Assembly (NCBI GenBank): GCA_017413085.1
Contig: JAFPVC010000043.1
Coordinates: 30,262 to 94,261, forward strand
Origin: Prevotella sp.
GTDB lineage: Bacteria; Bacteroidota; Bacteroidia; Bacteroidales; Bacteroidaceae
Length of the DNA: 64,000 nucleotides
Reading direction: 5' to 3'
The notes under the pieces are model-generated. The model had not been told where the DNA came from. It searched no databases and was given only the letters and a program-made list of their open reading frames with translations. This document shows positions 16,755 through 24,998 of this stretch, piece after piece. Every line of letters begins with the position of its first letter. The stretch's first letter is position 1. Position numbers and translations under genes: made by a program.

Positions 16755-18587
16755 ATGAAGCAGTTTTTCCAAATAATGAAGCGCTACCTCATGCCATACA
16801 AGATGTATCTTGTGTGGTCGGTGCTACTCAACTTGTATTCGCAGTTGATGAACGTGTTCTCGTTTGTCGTCCTTATACCTATACTCAACATCCTTTTTCA
16901 GATAGACCAGAAGGTGTATCATTATAAGGAATGGACATGGACTACGCTTGACAAGGAATTGCTCGTAAACAACGGCTATGCGTACGTGCAGGAACTCATG
17001 GGCCAGTATGGCGCTTTCTATACTCTCTGTCTGATGGGAGTGGGACTGGTGGTAATGACAGCGATGAAGACCCTGGGCTATTTCGGTTCGCTGTCTGTGA
17101 TGCTTCCATTGCGCACCGGCATAGTGAAGGATATACGCATGGAGGTGTATCGCAAGGTGCTGTCGCTGCCGTTGGCTTTCTTCTCTGCGGAACGCAGGGG
17201 CGACATAGTGGCGCGCATGAGTGCCGATGTGCAGCAGGTGGAGAACTCGCTGACCAGTTCGGTTGATATGCTCATCCGTCATCCGATAGCCATTATCGTG
17301 TGTTTCTCCACTATGATATTCGTGAGCTGGGAACTGACTCTCTTTGTCATAATCGTGGCTCCGTTTGCCGGTATCATCATGGGGCAGGTAAGCAAGAGAC
17401 TGAAAGCGCAGAGCACAGAGGCACAGACGCTGTGGGGCGACCTGCTCTCGCAACTTGACGAAACGCTTGGCGGACTGCGTATCATTAAGGCATTCATAGC
17501 CGAAAGAAAGATGAACGACCGCTTTGAGGATATTAATGTTCGCTACCGCAAGTCGGTGATGACCGTTGCGATGCGACAGTCGTTGGCACACCCTATGTCA
17601 GAGTTCCTCGGTACAGTGGTTATCGTTATAGTGCTTACGTTTGGCGGATGGCTGATACTTACTGGGTCAAACCTTGTTGATGCCTCAACATTCATATTCT
17701 ATATGGTGATACTATACAGCGTCATCAACCCGTTGAAGGAGTTTGTGAAGGCAATATACCAGATACCGCTTGGCCTGGCCTCAATGGATCGCATAGATTT
17801 CATACTGAATGCAGAAAATCCAATCAAGGAGCAGCCACAGCCACAGCCGCTGAATGGCTTCAATGATAAGGTGGAACTGCGTGATGTGTGTTTCCATTAC
17901 AATGAAGGACGCGAGGTGCTCAGCCATGTAGACCTGACAGTGGAGAAAGGACGCACGATAGCACTTGTGGGACAGTCAGGCTCGGGCAAGTCAACGCTGG
18001 TTGATTTGATACCGCGTTACCATGATGTGACGGCTGGGCGGATACTCATTGACGGCCGTGACATACGCGAGGTGGGTATATCCGACCTGCGCAGCCTGAT
18101 AGGCAACGTAAATCAGGAGGCAATACTGTTCAACGACACCTTCTATAACAATATAACCTTTGGCGTTGAGAATGCAACGATGGAGCAGGTAATAGAGGCT
18201 GCAAAGATAGCCAACGCCCACGATTTCATAATGCAGTCAGAGAAAGGTTATGACACGATGATAGGTGACCGTGGCGGACGTCTGTCTGGTGGACAGCGGC
18301 AGCGTATAAGCATAGCCCGCGCCATACTGAAGAATCCGCCGATACTGATACTTGACGAGGCTACGTCAGCACTTGACACAGAGTCAGAGCATCTGGTGCA
18401 GGAAGCTCTTGAAAGACTGATGAAGAGCCGTACCACCGTGGCCATAGCCCACCGCCTGTCAACCATTCGCAATGCTGATGAGATTTATGTGCTGCACGAA
18501 GGAAGAATAGTGGAGCGGGGCCAGCACGACGAACTCATCATGAAGAATGGTTACTACAAGCGGCTGTATGATATGCAGCAACTGTAG
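16755..18587 (+). CDS. MsbA-like ABC exporter (fused membrane and ATPase domains)
   Basis: A 610-aa half-transporter that probably flips lipid A-core or another lipid across the inner membrane. Six membrane segments fill about residues 15-330, followed by the nucleotide-binding domain. The latter has Walker A GQSGSGKST (about 409), signature LSGGQRQR (about 510) and Walker B ILILDEATSALD. Length and order match MsbA. The first residues after the promoter are MKQFFQIMKRYLMPYK; an in-frame TTG 12 bp earlier would overlap the -7 box, so the ATG at 16755 is used. DUF1893, tatA and tatC follow on the same strand. Substrate is inferred from family; related multidrug exporters look alike. Confidence 0.85.
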   Translation: MKQFFQIMKRYLMPYKMYLVWSVLLNLYSQLMNVFSFVVLIPILNILFQIDQKVYHYKEWTWTTLDKELLVNNGYAYVQELMGQYGAFYTLCLMGVGLVVMTAMKTLGYFGSLSVMLPLRTGIVKDIRMEVYRKVLSLPLAFFSAERRGDIVARMSADVQQVENSLTSSVDMLIRHPIAIIVCFSTMIFVSWELTLFVIIVAPFAGIIMGQVSKRLKAQSTEAQTLWGDLLSQLDETLGGLRIIKAFIAERKMNDRFEDINVRYRKSVMTVAMRQSLAHPMSEFLGTVVIVIVLTFGGWLILTGSNLVDASTFIFYMVILYSVINPLKEFVKAIYQIPLGLASMDRIDFILNAENPIKEQPQPQPLNGFNDKVELRDVCFHYNEGREVLSHVDLTVEKGRTIALVGQSGSGKSTLVDLIPRYHDVTAGRILIDGRDIREVGISDLRSLIGNVNQEAILFNDTFYNNITFGVENATMEQVIEAAKIANAHDFIMQSEKGYDTMIGDRGGRLSGGQRQRISIARAILKNPPILILDEATSALDTESEHLVQEALERLMKSRTTVAIAHRLSTIRNADEIYVLHEGRIVERGQHDELIMKNGYYKRLYDMQQL

Positions 18588-18664
18588 GCTGTAAAGTCAT
18601 ACCAAAGCATAGCCACGGCATTTCGGAACAATAGGGTTTACTCTAATCTACAATATATAAGAAT

Positions 18665-19084
18665 ATGCAGGAACTGATAGAACGACTACAGCAATCTGGC
18701 TGCTCGCTCGTGGTATGCGATTCGCTTGGCCAGACTACGACCTACAATAAGAAAGGCGTGCGCGACCTTGTGTGGCTGCTCGACAATGAGCCTTGGAGAC
18801 TGCAGGGCGCTTATGTTGCAGACAAGGTTGTAGGCAAGGCTGCTGCCGGCCTTATGGTATGTGCTAACGTGGCAAGTGTGTATGGCATGACGATGAGCAG
18901 ACAGGCACTGCCTCTTTTTGATGATGCCGGAATACCTTATGAATATGAAGAACTGGTAGATGCCATCATCATTCCCGAGGGCGACAACCGTTGTCCTCTG
19001 GAGCAGATTGTGGAAGATGCGGTGACAGCAGAAGATGTAGAGCTGCTGTTGCGCGAACATTTTGAAGAGATGAAGAATAAGTAA
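18665..19084 (+). CDS. DUF1893 domain protein
   Basis: A 139-aa cytoplasmic protein matching the DUF1893 family, which has a cytidine-deaminase-like fold. Key stretches are CSLVVCDSLGQTTTYNKKGV, then ADKVVGKAAAGLMVCANVAS and NRCPLEQIVEDA, where the Cys and acidic residues sit in the expected order (VGKAAA is the family hallmark). The biochemical role of the family is unknown to me. It lies between the MsbA-like exporter (77 bp upstream) and tatA (20 bp downstream), probably in one transcript. Confidence 0.8.
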   Translation: MQELIERLQQSGCSLVVCDSLGQTTTYNKKGVRDLVWLLDNEPWRLQGAYVADKVVGKAAAGLMVCANVASVYGMTMSRQALPLFDDAGIPYEYEELVDAIIIPEGDNRCPLEQIVEDAVTAEDVELLLREHFEEMKNK

Positions 19085-19104
19085 AACCATAAATACATAC
19101 AATT

Positions 19105-19275
19105 ATGTTTGGATTAGGTTCACAGGAGGTGCTTATAATAGCCCTCATCATACTGTTGCTATTCGGCGGCAAGAAAATACCCGAGATGATGAACGGCCTT
19201 GGAAAGGGCGTGAAAAGTTTCAAGGACGGAATGAAGGAAGATAGCAAGGACAATAACGATACATCTAATACGTAA
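19105..19275 (+). CDS. tatA: Twin-arginine translocase subunit TatA
   Basis: A 56-aa protein forming the pore-building part of the Tat system. [20 protein letters not shown] is the short N-terminal membrane helix, [16 protein letters not shown] the hinge and amphipathic helix, and the tail is short and acidic. It sits 5 bp before tatC, the standard pairing. No tatB was seen; a TatA-TatC system is usual in this phylum. Confidence 0.95.
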   Translation: MFGLGSQEVLIIALIILLLFGGKKIPEMMNGLGKGVKSFKDGMKEDSKDNNDTSNT

Positions 19276-19280
19276 AGAAG

Positions 19281-20012
19281 TTGACTTTCTGGGATCACCT
19301 CGACGAACTGCGTTCATCACTCATACGCGTATTAATTGTCGTAGCGGTGTTTGCCGTGGCTGCATTCATCCTGAAGGATGAACTGTTTGCCTTAGTCCTG
19401 GCACCGCAGGACAGTTCGTTTGTCACCTACCGCATTATTGCGGCAGAGTCGTTCCGCTTGCACTTGATGAACACAGGGCTGACCGAGCAGTTTATGATTC
19501 ACATGCGTACGGCAGCTTATGCCGGACTGCTCGTTGCATCTCCATACGTGCTGTATGAGGTGTTCCGCTTCGTATCGCCCGGGTTGTATGACAGTGAGCG
19601 TCGCTATGCCGTATGGCTTGTCGGGGCTGCATACGTTATGTTTGTCGCAGGAACACTGGTCAATTACTTTGTGGTGTTCCCATTGACGGTGCATTTTCTT
19701 GGCACATATCAGGTAAGTGCGGAAGTTGAGAATATGCTGACATTGCAGTCGTATGTGGACACCTTGCTTGGTATGAACCTCACGATGGGTATCGTGTTTG
19801 AACTGCCTGTAGTGTGTGCCTTAATGGCGCGGTTGGGGCTGCTTGGCCATGCGTTGATGAGCCGTTATCGCCGCCATGCAGTTGTTGTCATACTCATAGC
19901 GGCTGCAGTGATAACTCCTACGGGCGATGCCTTTACCCTGCTTGTGGTGTCGCTTCCGATATATCTGCTATATGAGGTAAGCATCTGGGTAGTGAGGCTC
20001 GTTGAGAAATAA
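19281..20012 (+). CDS. tatC: Twin-arginine translocase subunit TatC
   Basis: A 243-aa inner membrane receptor for twin-arginine signal peptides. TFWDHLDELRSSLIRVLIVV is the TatC N-terminal signature (the WDHLDELR block). The middle has RFVSPGLYDSERR, the conserved periplasmic or cytoplasmic loop with F-xxP-GL. Six membrane segments are visible. The start must be TTG at 19281: an in-frame stop lies at 19266-19268 and no ATG comes before the WDHLDELR motif. The stop codon lies inside a 16-bp tandem repeat. The two genes downstream carry twin-arginine motifs. Confidence 0.93.
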   Translation: MTFWDHLDELRSSLIRVLIVVAVFAVAAFILKDELFALVLAPQDSSFVTYRIIAAESFRLHLMNTGLTEQFMIHMRTAAYAGLLVASPYVLYEVFRFVSPGLYDSERRYAVWLVGAAYVMFVAGTLVNYFVVFPLTVHFLGTYQVSAEVENMLTLQSYVDTLLGMNLTMGIVFELPVVCALMARLGLLGHALMSRYRRHAVVVILIAAAVITPTGDAFTLLVVSLPIYLLYEVSIWVVRLVEK

Positions 20013-20057
20013 TTATACTGACATCTAATTATACTGACATCTAATTATACTGACATC
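20010..20057. repeat. Three exact 16-bp tandem repeats
   Basis: TAATTATACTGACATC is repeated three times without change (20010-20025, 20026-20041, 20042-20057). The first copy supplies the tatC stop codon, and the last ends 12 bp before the next gene. Likely slippage-prone spacer DNA. Confidence 0.95.
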
Positions 20058-20069
20058 ATTGATTAACCT

Positions 20070-21542
20070 ATGCTGAGAAAAATTAGAATTACGCTGGCAG
20101 CAGTAATGTTTCTGGGCATTACATTGCTGTTTCTCGACTTTACCGGCACCATGCAGCCATGGGTTGGGTGGATGCCTAAGATGCAGTTGCTTGAGGCTGC
20201 ACTGGCTCTCAATGTGGTAGTGCTTGCAGTACTTGCGGTCATTACGCTTTTGTTTGGCCGTATATACTGTTCTGTCATCTGTCCGCTTGGTGTTATGCAG
20301 GATATCTTCGGATGGATGGGTAAGCGGGTGAAGAAGAATAGGTATTCCTATTCAAAGGAGAAGAAATGGCTCCGTTACCCCATGCTCTGCATTTTTATTG
20401 TCGCCTTGGCTTTTGGCATAGGTACGTTGGTACAGTTGTTGGCACCTTATTCCGCTTACGGACGTATAGCAACCAATATTTTGCAACCCGTGTGGCAGGC
20501 AGGCAACAACGTGTTGGCTGCAGCTGCCGAATACTGTGACAGCTATGCTTTCTACCACTCTGACGTGTGGCTCCGAGCATGGCCATCGCTTGTCATTGCA
20601 GCCGTGACGCTTGTTGTTCTTGCCGTCCTTGCATGGCGTAACGGGCGCACTTATTGCAACACGGTGTGTCCTGTGGGCACGTTTCTGTCATTCTTCAGCC
20701 GTTTTTCTTGGTTTAAAGTTGTTTTCGACACAGAGAAGTGTCGCAACTGTTCGCTCTGCTCGAAGAACTGCAAGGCTGCATGCATTGATTTCAAGACACA
20801 CACGGTGGATGCCAGCCGTTGTGTGGCTTGTGGCGATTGTATAGAAGCATGTAAGTTCGACGCTTTGAAATTTGCACACAAGAAACTTCCTGCATCATCG
20901 CAGAAAACCGATGAAGTGGCTTCGCGCCGCACATTCCTTGCGGCTACGGCGGCAGTGGCGGCTACGGCTATGGCGCAGGAAGCAAAGAAAACAGACGGAG
21001 GATTAGCAGAAATAGTTGATAAGGTGGCGCCGCATCGCCAGACTCCGCTGTCGCCTCCTGGGGCTTTGTCGGCTGCCAACCTGGCGAAACGATGCACAGG
21101 ATGCCAGCTCTGTATATCGGAATGTCCCAATGGCGTGCTGCGTCCGTCTGTCGACTTGATGCATTTGATGCAACCCACCATGTCGTATGAGCGCGGTTTC
21201 TGCCGCCCAGAGTGCAACCGCTGTTCGGAAGTGTGTCCGTCAGGTGCCATAAAGCCCATACGCAAGGAAGACAAGTCGTCAACGCAGATAGGACATGCGG
21301 TGTGGATAAAGAAAAACTGTCTGCCGGTGGCTAACGGCACGCCTTGCGGCAACTGTGCGCGCCACTGTCCTGTGGGCGCTATAGAGATGATGCCGTTAGA
21401 CATCAATAATGATGAGTCGCCGTTTGTTCCTATGGTCAACGAGGCACGCTGCATAGGTTGCGGTGCTTGCGAGTACCTTTGTCCTGCACGTCCTTTCTCT
21501 GCCATCTACGTAGAGGGACACGAGGTGCACAAAGAGGTATAG
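20070..21542 (+). CDS. NapH-NapG-like fusion: membrane ferredoxin with internal twin-arginine motif
   Basis: A 490-aa iron-sulfur protein. Residues 1-280 resemble NapH: four membrane segments, two CxxxCP motifs (YCSVICPLG, YCNTVCPVG), then two 4Fe-4S sites (CRNCSLCSKNC, CVACGDCIEAC). Near residue 286 comes SRRTFLAATAAVAATAMAQE, a twin-arginine motif with a hydrophobic stretch and an AxA-like end. After it, residues 310-490 hold four more Cys clusters (CTGCQLCISEC, CNRCSEVC, CGNCARHC, CIGCGACEYLC), the arrangement of Tat-exported NapG. It therefore looks like NapH and NapG joined in one chain, with the second half on the periplasmic side. The role is quinol-linked electron transfer, probably to the exported oxidoreductase encoded next. 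No nitrate reductase gene is near. Confidence 0.75.
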   Translation: MLRKIRITLAAVMFLGITLLFLDFTGTMQPWVGWMPKMQLLEAALALNVVVLAVLAVITLLFGRIYCSVICPLGVMQDIFGWMGKRVKKNRYSYSKEKKWLRYPMLCIFIVALAFGIGTLVQLLAPYSAYGRIATNILQPVWQAGNNVLAAAAEYCDSYAFYHSDVWLRAWPSLVIAAVTLVVLAVLAWRNGRTYCNTVCPVGTFLSFFSRFSWFKVVFDTEKCRNCSLCSKNCKAACIDFKTHTVDASRCVACGDCIEACKFDALKFAHKKLPASSQKTDEVASRRTFLAATAAVAATAMAQEAKKTDGGLAEIVDKVAPHRQTPLSPPGALSAANLAKRCTGCQLCISECPNGVLRPSVDLMHLMQPTMSYERGFCRPECNRCSEVCPSGAIKPIRKEDKSSTQIGHAVWIKKNCLPVANGTPCGNCARHCPVGAIEMMPLDINNDESPFVPMVNEARCIGCGACEYLCPARPFSAIYVEGHEVHKEV

Positions 21543-21602
21543 AGGGGTATAGGGAATTAACGCAGATAACAGGGAAATACAAGTAATCAAAGAAATAGTG
21601 AT

Positions 21603-23051
21603 ATGAGTGAGAATAATCATAATAAAGGTGTAGACCGGCGTTCGTTTCTGAAACTGCTCGGTGGTGGCGCACTTACAACTGCAGCGGTTATGACAGGTTG
21701 CAAGAAACCTGGTGACACGAAGGCCGTGCAGGAATACAAGCGTCAGGTGGAGCCGCCCGTAGGCAAGATGACATACCGTGTCAATCCGTCGACTAAAGAC
21801 AAAGTGTCGTTGCTGGGCTTTGGTATGATGCGTCTGCCCGTTGTCGGAACAGGTAAGTCTGGGCGCGACAACGATGCTCCGATAGATCAGGAGATGGTTA
21901 ACCGTCAGGTGGATTATGCCATAGAGCATGGGGTGAACTATTTTGATACGAGCCCGGTATACTGTCAGGGAAACTCGGAGCGTGCCACGGGCATTGCGTT
22001 GAGCCGCCATAAGCGTAGTGAATATTTTGTAGCCACGAAACTTTCAAACTTCAATGAGGAGATGTGGGGGCGCAAGGAGTCTCTCGAGATGTACTACAAC
22101 TCGTTTAAGGAGTTGCAGGTTAGTTATATCGACTATTATCTGTTGCACGGCGTTGGTATGGGAGGCATGGATGCTCTTAATGGACGCTATATTGACAATG
22201 GCGTGCTCGACTTCCTTTTGGAGGAACGCAAGGCAGGACGCATACGCAATCTTGGTTTCTCTTATCATGGCGACATCGAGGTATTTGACTATCTGTTGTC
22301 GAAGCACGACGAATACAAATGGGATTTTGTGCAGATTGAACTTAACTATCTCGACTGGGATTATGCCAACGAGATTAACGACCGCAATACCGACGCAAGA
22401 TACTTGTATGGTGAATTGCAGAAGCGTGGCATTGCATCGGTAATCATGGAGCCGCTCTTAGGAGGACGACTTAGTAATGTGCCTCAGTTCCTCGCCAACG
22501 ACCTTAAACAGCGCGCTCCAGAGAAAAGCGTTGCCTCGTGGGCTTTCCGTTATGCCGGCACGCCTAAGGGGGTGCTTACCGTATTGTCGGGCATGACATA
22601 CATGGAACATCTGAAAGATAATCTGCTGACATACTGTCCGCTTGTTCCGCTCAGTACACAGGAGATGGAGTATCTGCACAAGACCATTGCTGAGCGCATA
22701 GTTGGAGTGGAGACTATCCCATGCAACGATTGCAAATATTGTATGCCGTGTCCGTATGGAGTTGACATTCCAGGTATCTTCGTTCATTATAATAAATGTA
22801 AGAACGAAGGTACGCTGCCGCGCTTGAAGATGAGCGACGAATATATAAAACTGCGCCGCAACTATCTAATAGGACTCGACCGTGCCGTGCCGCGCATGCG
22901 TCAGGCAGACCACTGCATAAGCTGCGGCCATTGCGTGCCTCACTGTCCGCAAAACATACGCATACCTGAGGAACTGCAGCGTATTAGCGAATTTGTTGAA
23001 AAACTGAAACAAAACTCTGCATTGCATGAGGCAAACCCGAAAACTGACTAA
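21603..23051 (+). CDS. Tat-exported aldo/keto reductase lipoprotein with 4Fe-4S clusters
   Basis: A 482-aa protein. The N-terminus has DRRSFLKLLGGG, a twin-arginine signal, ending in a lipobox-like MTGC near residue 37, so it should be exported folded and lipid-anchored. The body is an aldo/keto reductase barrel (LGFGMMRLP, YFDTSPVYCQG, VATKLSN). The C-terminus carries ferredoxin-type clusters CNDCKYCMPCPYG and CISCGHCVPHCPQ. Cytoplasmic relatives exist; export of a barrel that normally uses NAD(P)H is odd and suggests electrons come through its clusters, perhaps from the NapH-NapG-like protein upstream. Substrate unknown. A large hairpin terminator follows. Confidence 0.8.
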   Translation: MSENNHNKGVDRRSFLKLLGGGALTTAAVMTGCKKPGDTKAVQEYKRQVEPPVGKMTYRVNPSTKDKVSLLGFGMMRLPVVGTGKSGRDNDAPIDQEMVNRQVDYAIEHGVNYFDTSPVYCQGNSERATGIALSRHKRSEYFVATKLSNFNEEMWGRKESLEMYYNSFKELQVSYIDYYLLHGVGMGGMDALNGRYIDNGVLDFLLEERKAGRIRNLGFSYHGDIEVFDYLLSKHDEYKWDFVQIELNYLDWDYANEINDRNTDARYLYGELQKRGIASVIMEPLLGGRLSNVPQFLANDLKQRAPEKSVASWAFRYAGTPKGVLTVLSGMTYMEHLKDNLLTYCPLVPLSTQEMEYLHKTIAERIVGVETIPCNDCKYCMPCPYGVDIPGIFVHYNKCKNEGTLPRLKMSDEYIKLRRNYLIGLDRAVPRMRQADHCISCGHCVPHCPQNIRIPEELQRISEFVEKLKQNSALHEANPKTD

Positions 23052-23070
23052 TAGGACAATGTGAACACAA

Positions 23071-23126
23071 CTATTTCTGTCCGCCAAACATTAACATCCA
23101 TGTCAATGTTTGGCGGACAGAAATAG
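23071..23126. terminator. Large perfect hairpin between convergent genes
   Basis: Arms of 22 bp (23071-23092 and 23105-23126) are perfectly complementary, with core TGTCCGCCAAACATT and a 12-bp loop. It separates the plus-strand Tat module from the minus-strand protease operon and should stop transcription from both sides. Confidence 0.8.
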
Positions 23127-23158
23127 TTTATATGTTTTTATACAGGTTCCTTATTCGT

Positions 23159-24967
23159 TTATTCCAGCTTACCGCCACTGCCGCTCTCCGGATTGTTGTC
23201 AAGGGCCTGTTGGTTGGTGTTAAGCCAGTTACCCCAGCCCGTAAGTTTGTGGAAGTCGCATTTCTCATAACCCTCATTGTAGTTGTTGAGCGGCTTCAAG
23301 TCCGGAATTACGGTCTTATAGTCTAATGTATAGAACTTTTGACGCAGCAGACATACACTCAACGTATAGTGCTCCAGATGCTGCACGCTGTTGCTGACAT
23401 CGCGATAGTGTACGAATGCGTCCTTAAAGGCATTGTCCATATCTTCTGAAATGGCCTTAAACTCAGCATCGCCGGTTTCCTTTGCCAGTAACTGAGCATA
23501 GTTTGCAATATCAAAGAATGGGTTTTCCCATTCATACTTCAACGTACCATAACTTGTTATACCATGGTATCTATAAACCTGACTTGTGGCTCTGTCTATA
23601 GCTTCTTTCTTGGTAGGATACAGAGCTAATATGCGATCACACAATCGTTTTGACACATCGATGACAGGCTGGAACTTATCTGTGCGTATCATCTTGTAGT
23701 CACCGTTAGGAAATACTTCTTTTGAAGCGTCCTCCATATAACCATTCTGCCAATCTGGTGTACTACGTTCAAACATAAGGCCTCCTGCCTTTTCGGCATC
23801 ACCAGTTTCCTTCAAACCTCGTACAAACTCCGTCAGCAGCAAACCGTCACTGGATAGCACATGAGCCGAGGCTATGATATAGTCGGCAAAGTCCTTAGCC
23901 TGGGTCAGCGACTCCATGTTGCCCATAAGGCAATTATGGAACATCAGTGTATTAAAGTGATCAATGCCTGCCGCCTGCATGGCGTCATACATCTCATACA
24001 TATCCATCCACTCGTTATCCACCCATTCATCGACCATAACACCGCGTGTGGTGTTATTGATTATTTCATATTTGTCAGGAATATCGAGCATGGCATCAAA
24101 ACCGCTGCCGTGTCCCCAGATGGCGAGCACATAATCCTCTGCAGGACATGCCAGACTACTGAATTCAAGGAACATACGCATCGTGTTCGGATTACAGATT
24201 TTCATTTTCTTGGCTTGCTCACCCATTCCGTAAGCCTGCATGCCTTCATCTTTTATCTTGTCAAGGTCAGTTTTGTCGTTCAGTTCAAACCAAACGATAT
24301 CACCAGGTTGTGCATACTTGCCGGTAAAGGGCTTTTTTATTTTCGGTTGATCCTTGCCATACTTATACATACAGACTACGCGCACGTTGTTGTGGTCATT
24401 AAGGAATGTCTTAGCCCTCTCCCAGAAACCTGTCTCGATAGCATCATCCATATTGCCACCAGCATTACCATATACAAACACAGTGAATTTTGCCGGCTGC
24501 GGTACATCTATTATTTCTTTCGTCTTACTCCACGTATCAAACTTCGATGCCATATCGCTGTCTGTTCTCTTGAAAGTCAGATTGATGTCGGAACCGTCGC
24601 CCATGCGCAGTCCACTGCCATCAACTTTCCATTTGGCATTCATCACGTCTCTGTCCTTGGGTGTCAAGGTGAGCACCCCGTCAGCAGAAGCGGTGTAGGT
24701 AAAATCAATCTTCTCGCAACCTACAGCCTTACCCTCTACGGTATAGTAGATGCGTGTACTGCCCGTTCCGTCAGCATTGAACACGGTATTCTGCAACGTC
24801 TCACCGTAATTCCATTTAGCAGAGGTCATACCTGACACGTCAGAGTACCAATTACCTACAATCCTGCCGTCCACACCGGGTGCCAGCGTTTCTTCGTTTT
24901 CCGTACATGATGCCATGCCAAGCGCAACCAGCACCAGCAGCATCCAAAGGTTAAAGTATTTTCTCAT
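23159..24967 (-). CDS. Clostripain-like C11 cysteine peptidase lipoprotein
   Basis: A 602-aa exported protease. The start MRKYFNLWMLLVLVALGMAS is a lipoprotein signal with the acylated Cys at 21. The catalytic pair of the C11 family is visible as IWGHGSGFDA (His, about residue 287) and MFHNCLMGN (Cys, about 345). The N-terminal 160 residues form a lipocalin-like beta domain before the protease. C11 enzymes cleave after basic residues. It lies 31 bp downstream of a DUF4421 gene on the same strand, so both are probably one operon from the promoter at 26325-26332. Confidence 0.88.
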   Translation of the reverse strand: MRKYFNLWMLLVLVALGMASCTENEETLAPGVDGRIVGNWYSDVSGMTSAKWNYGETLQNTVFNADGTGSTRIYYTVEGKAVGCEKIDFTYTASADGVLTLTPKDRDVMNAKWKVDGSGLRMGDGSDINLTFKRTDSDMASKFDTWSKTKEIIDVPQPAKFTVFVYGNAGGNMDDAIETGFWERAKTFLNDHNNVRVVCMYKYGKDQPKIKKPFTGKYAQPGDIVWFELNDKTDLDKIKDEGMQAYGMGEQAKKMKICNPNTMRMFLEFSSLACPAEDYVLAIWGHGSGFDAMLDIPDKYEIINNTTRGVMVDEWVDNEWMDMYEMYDAMQAAGIDHFNTLMFHNCLMGNMESLTQAKDFADYIIASAHVLSSDGLLLTEFVRGLKETGDAEKAGGLMFERSTPDWQNGYMEDASKEVFPNGDYKMIRTDKFQPVIDVSKRLCDRILALYPTKKEAIDRATSQVYRYHGITSYGTLKYEWENPFFDIANYAQLLAKETGDAEFKAISEDMDNAFKDAFVHYRDVSNSVQHLEHYTLSVCLLRQKFYTLDYKTVIPDLKPLNNYNEGYEKCDFHKLTGWGNWLNTNQQALDNNPESGSGGKLE

Positions 24968-24998
24968 GATGTTATAATGTTTTTATAGTTAACGATTC

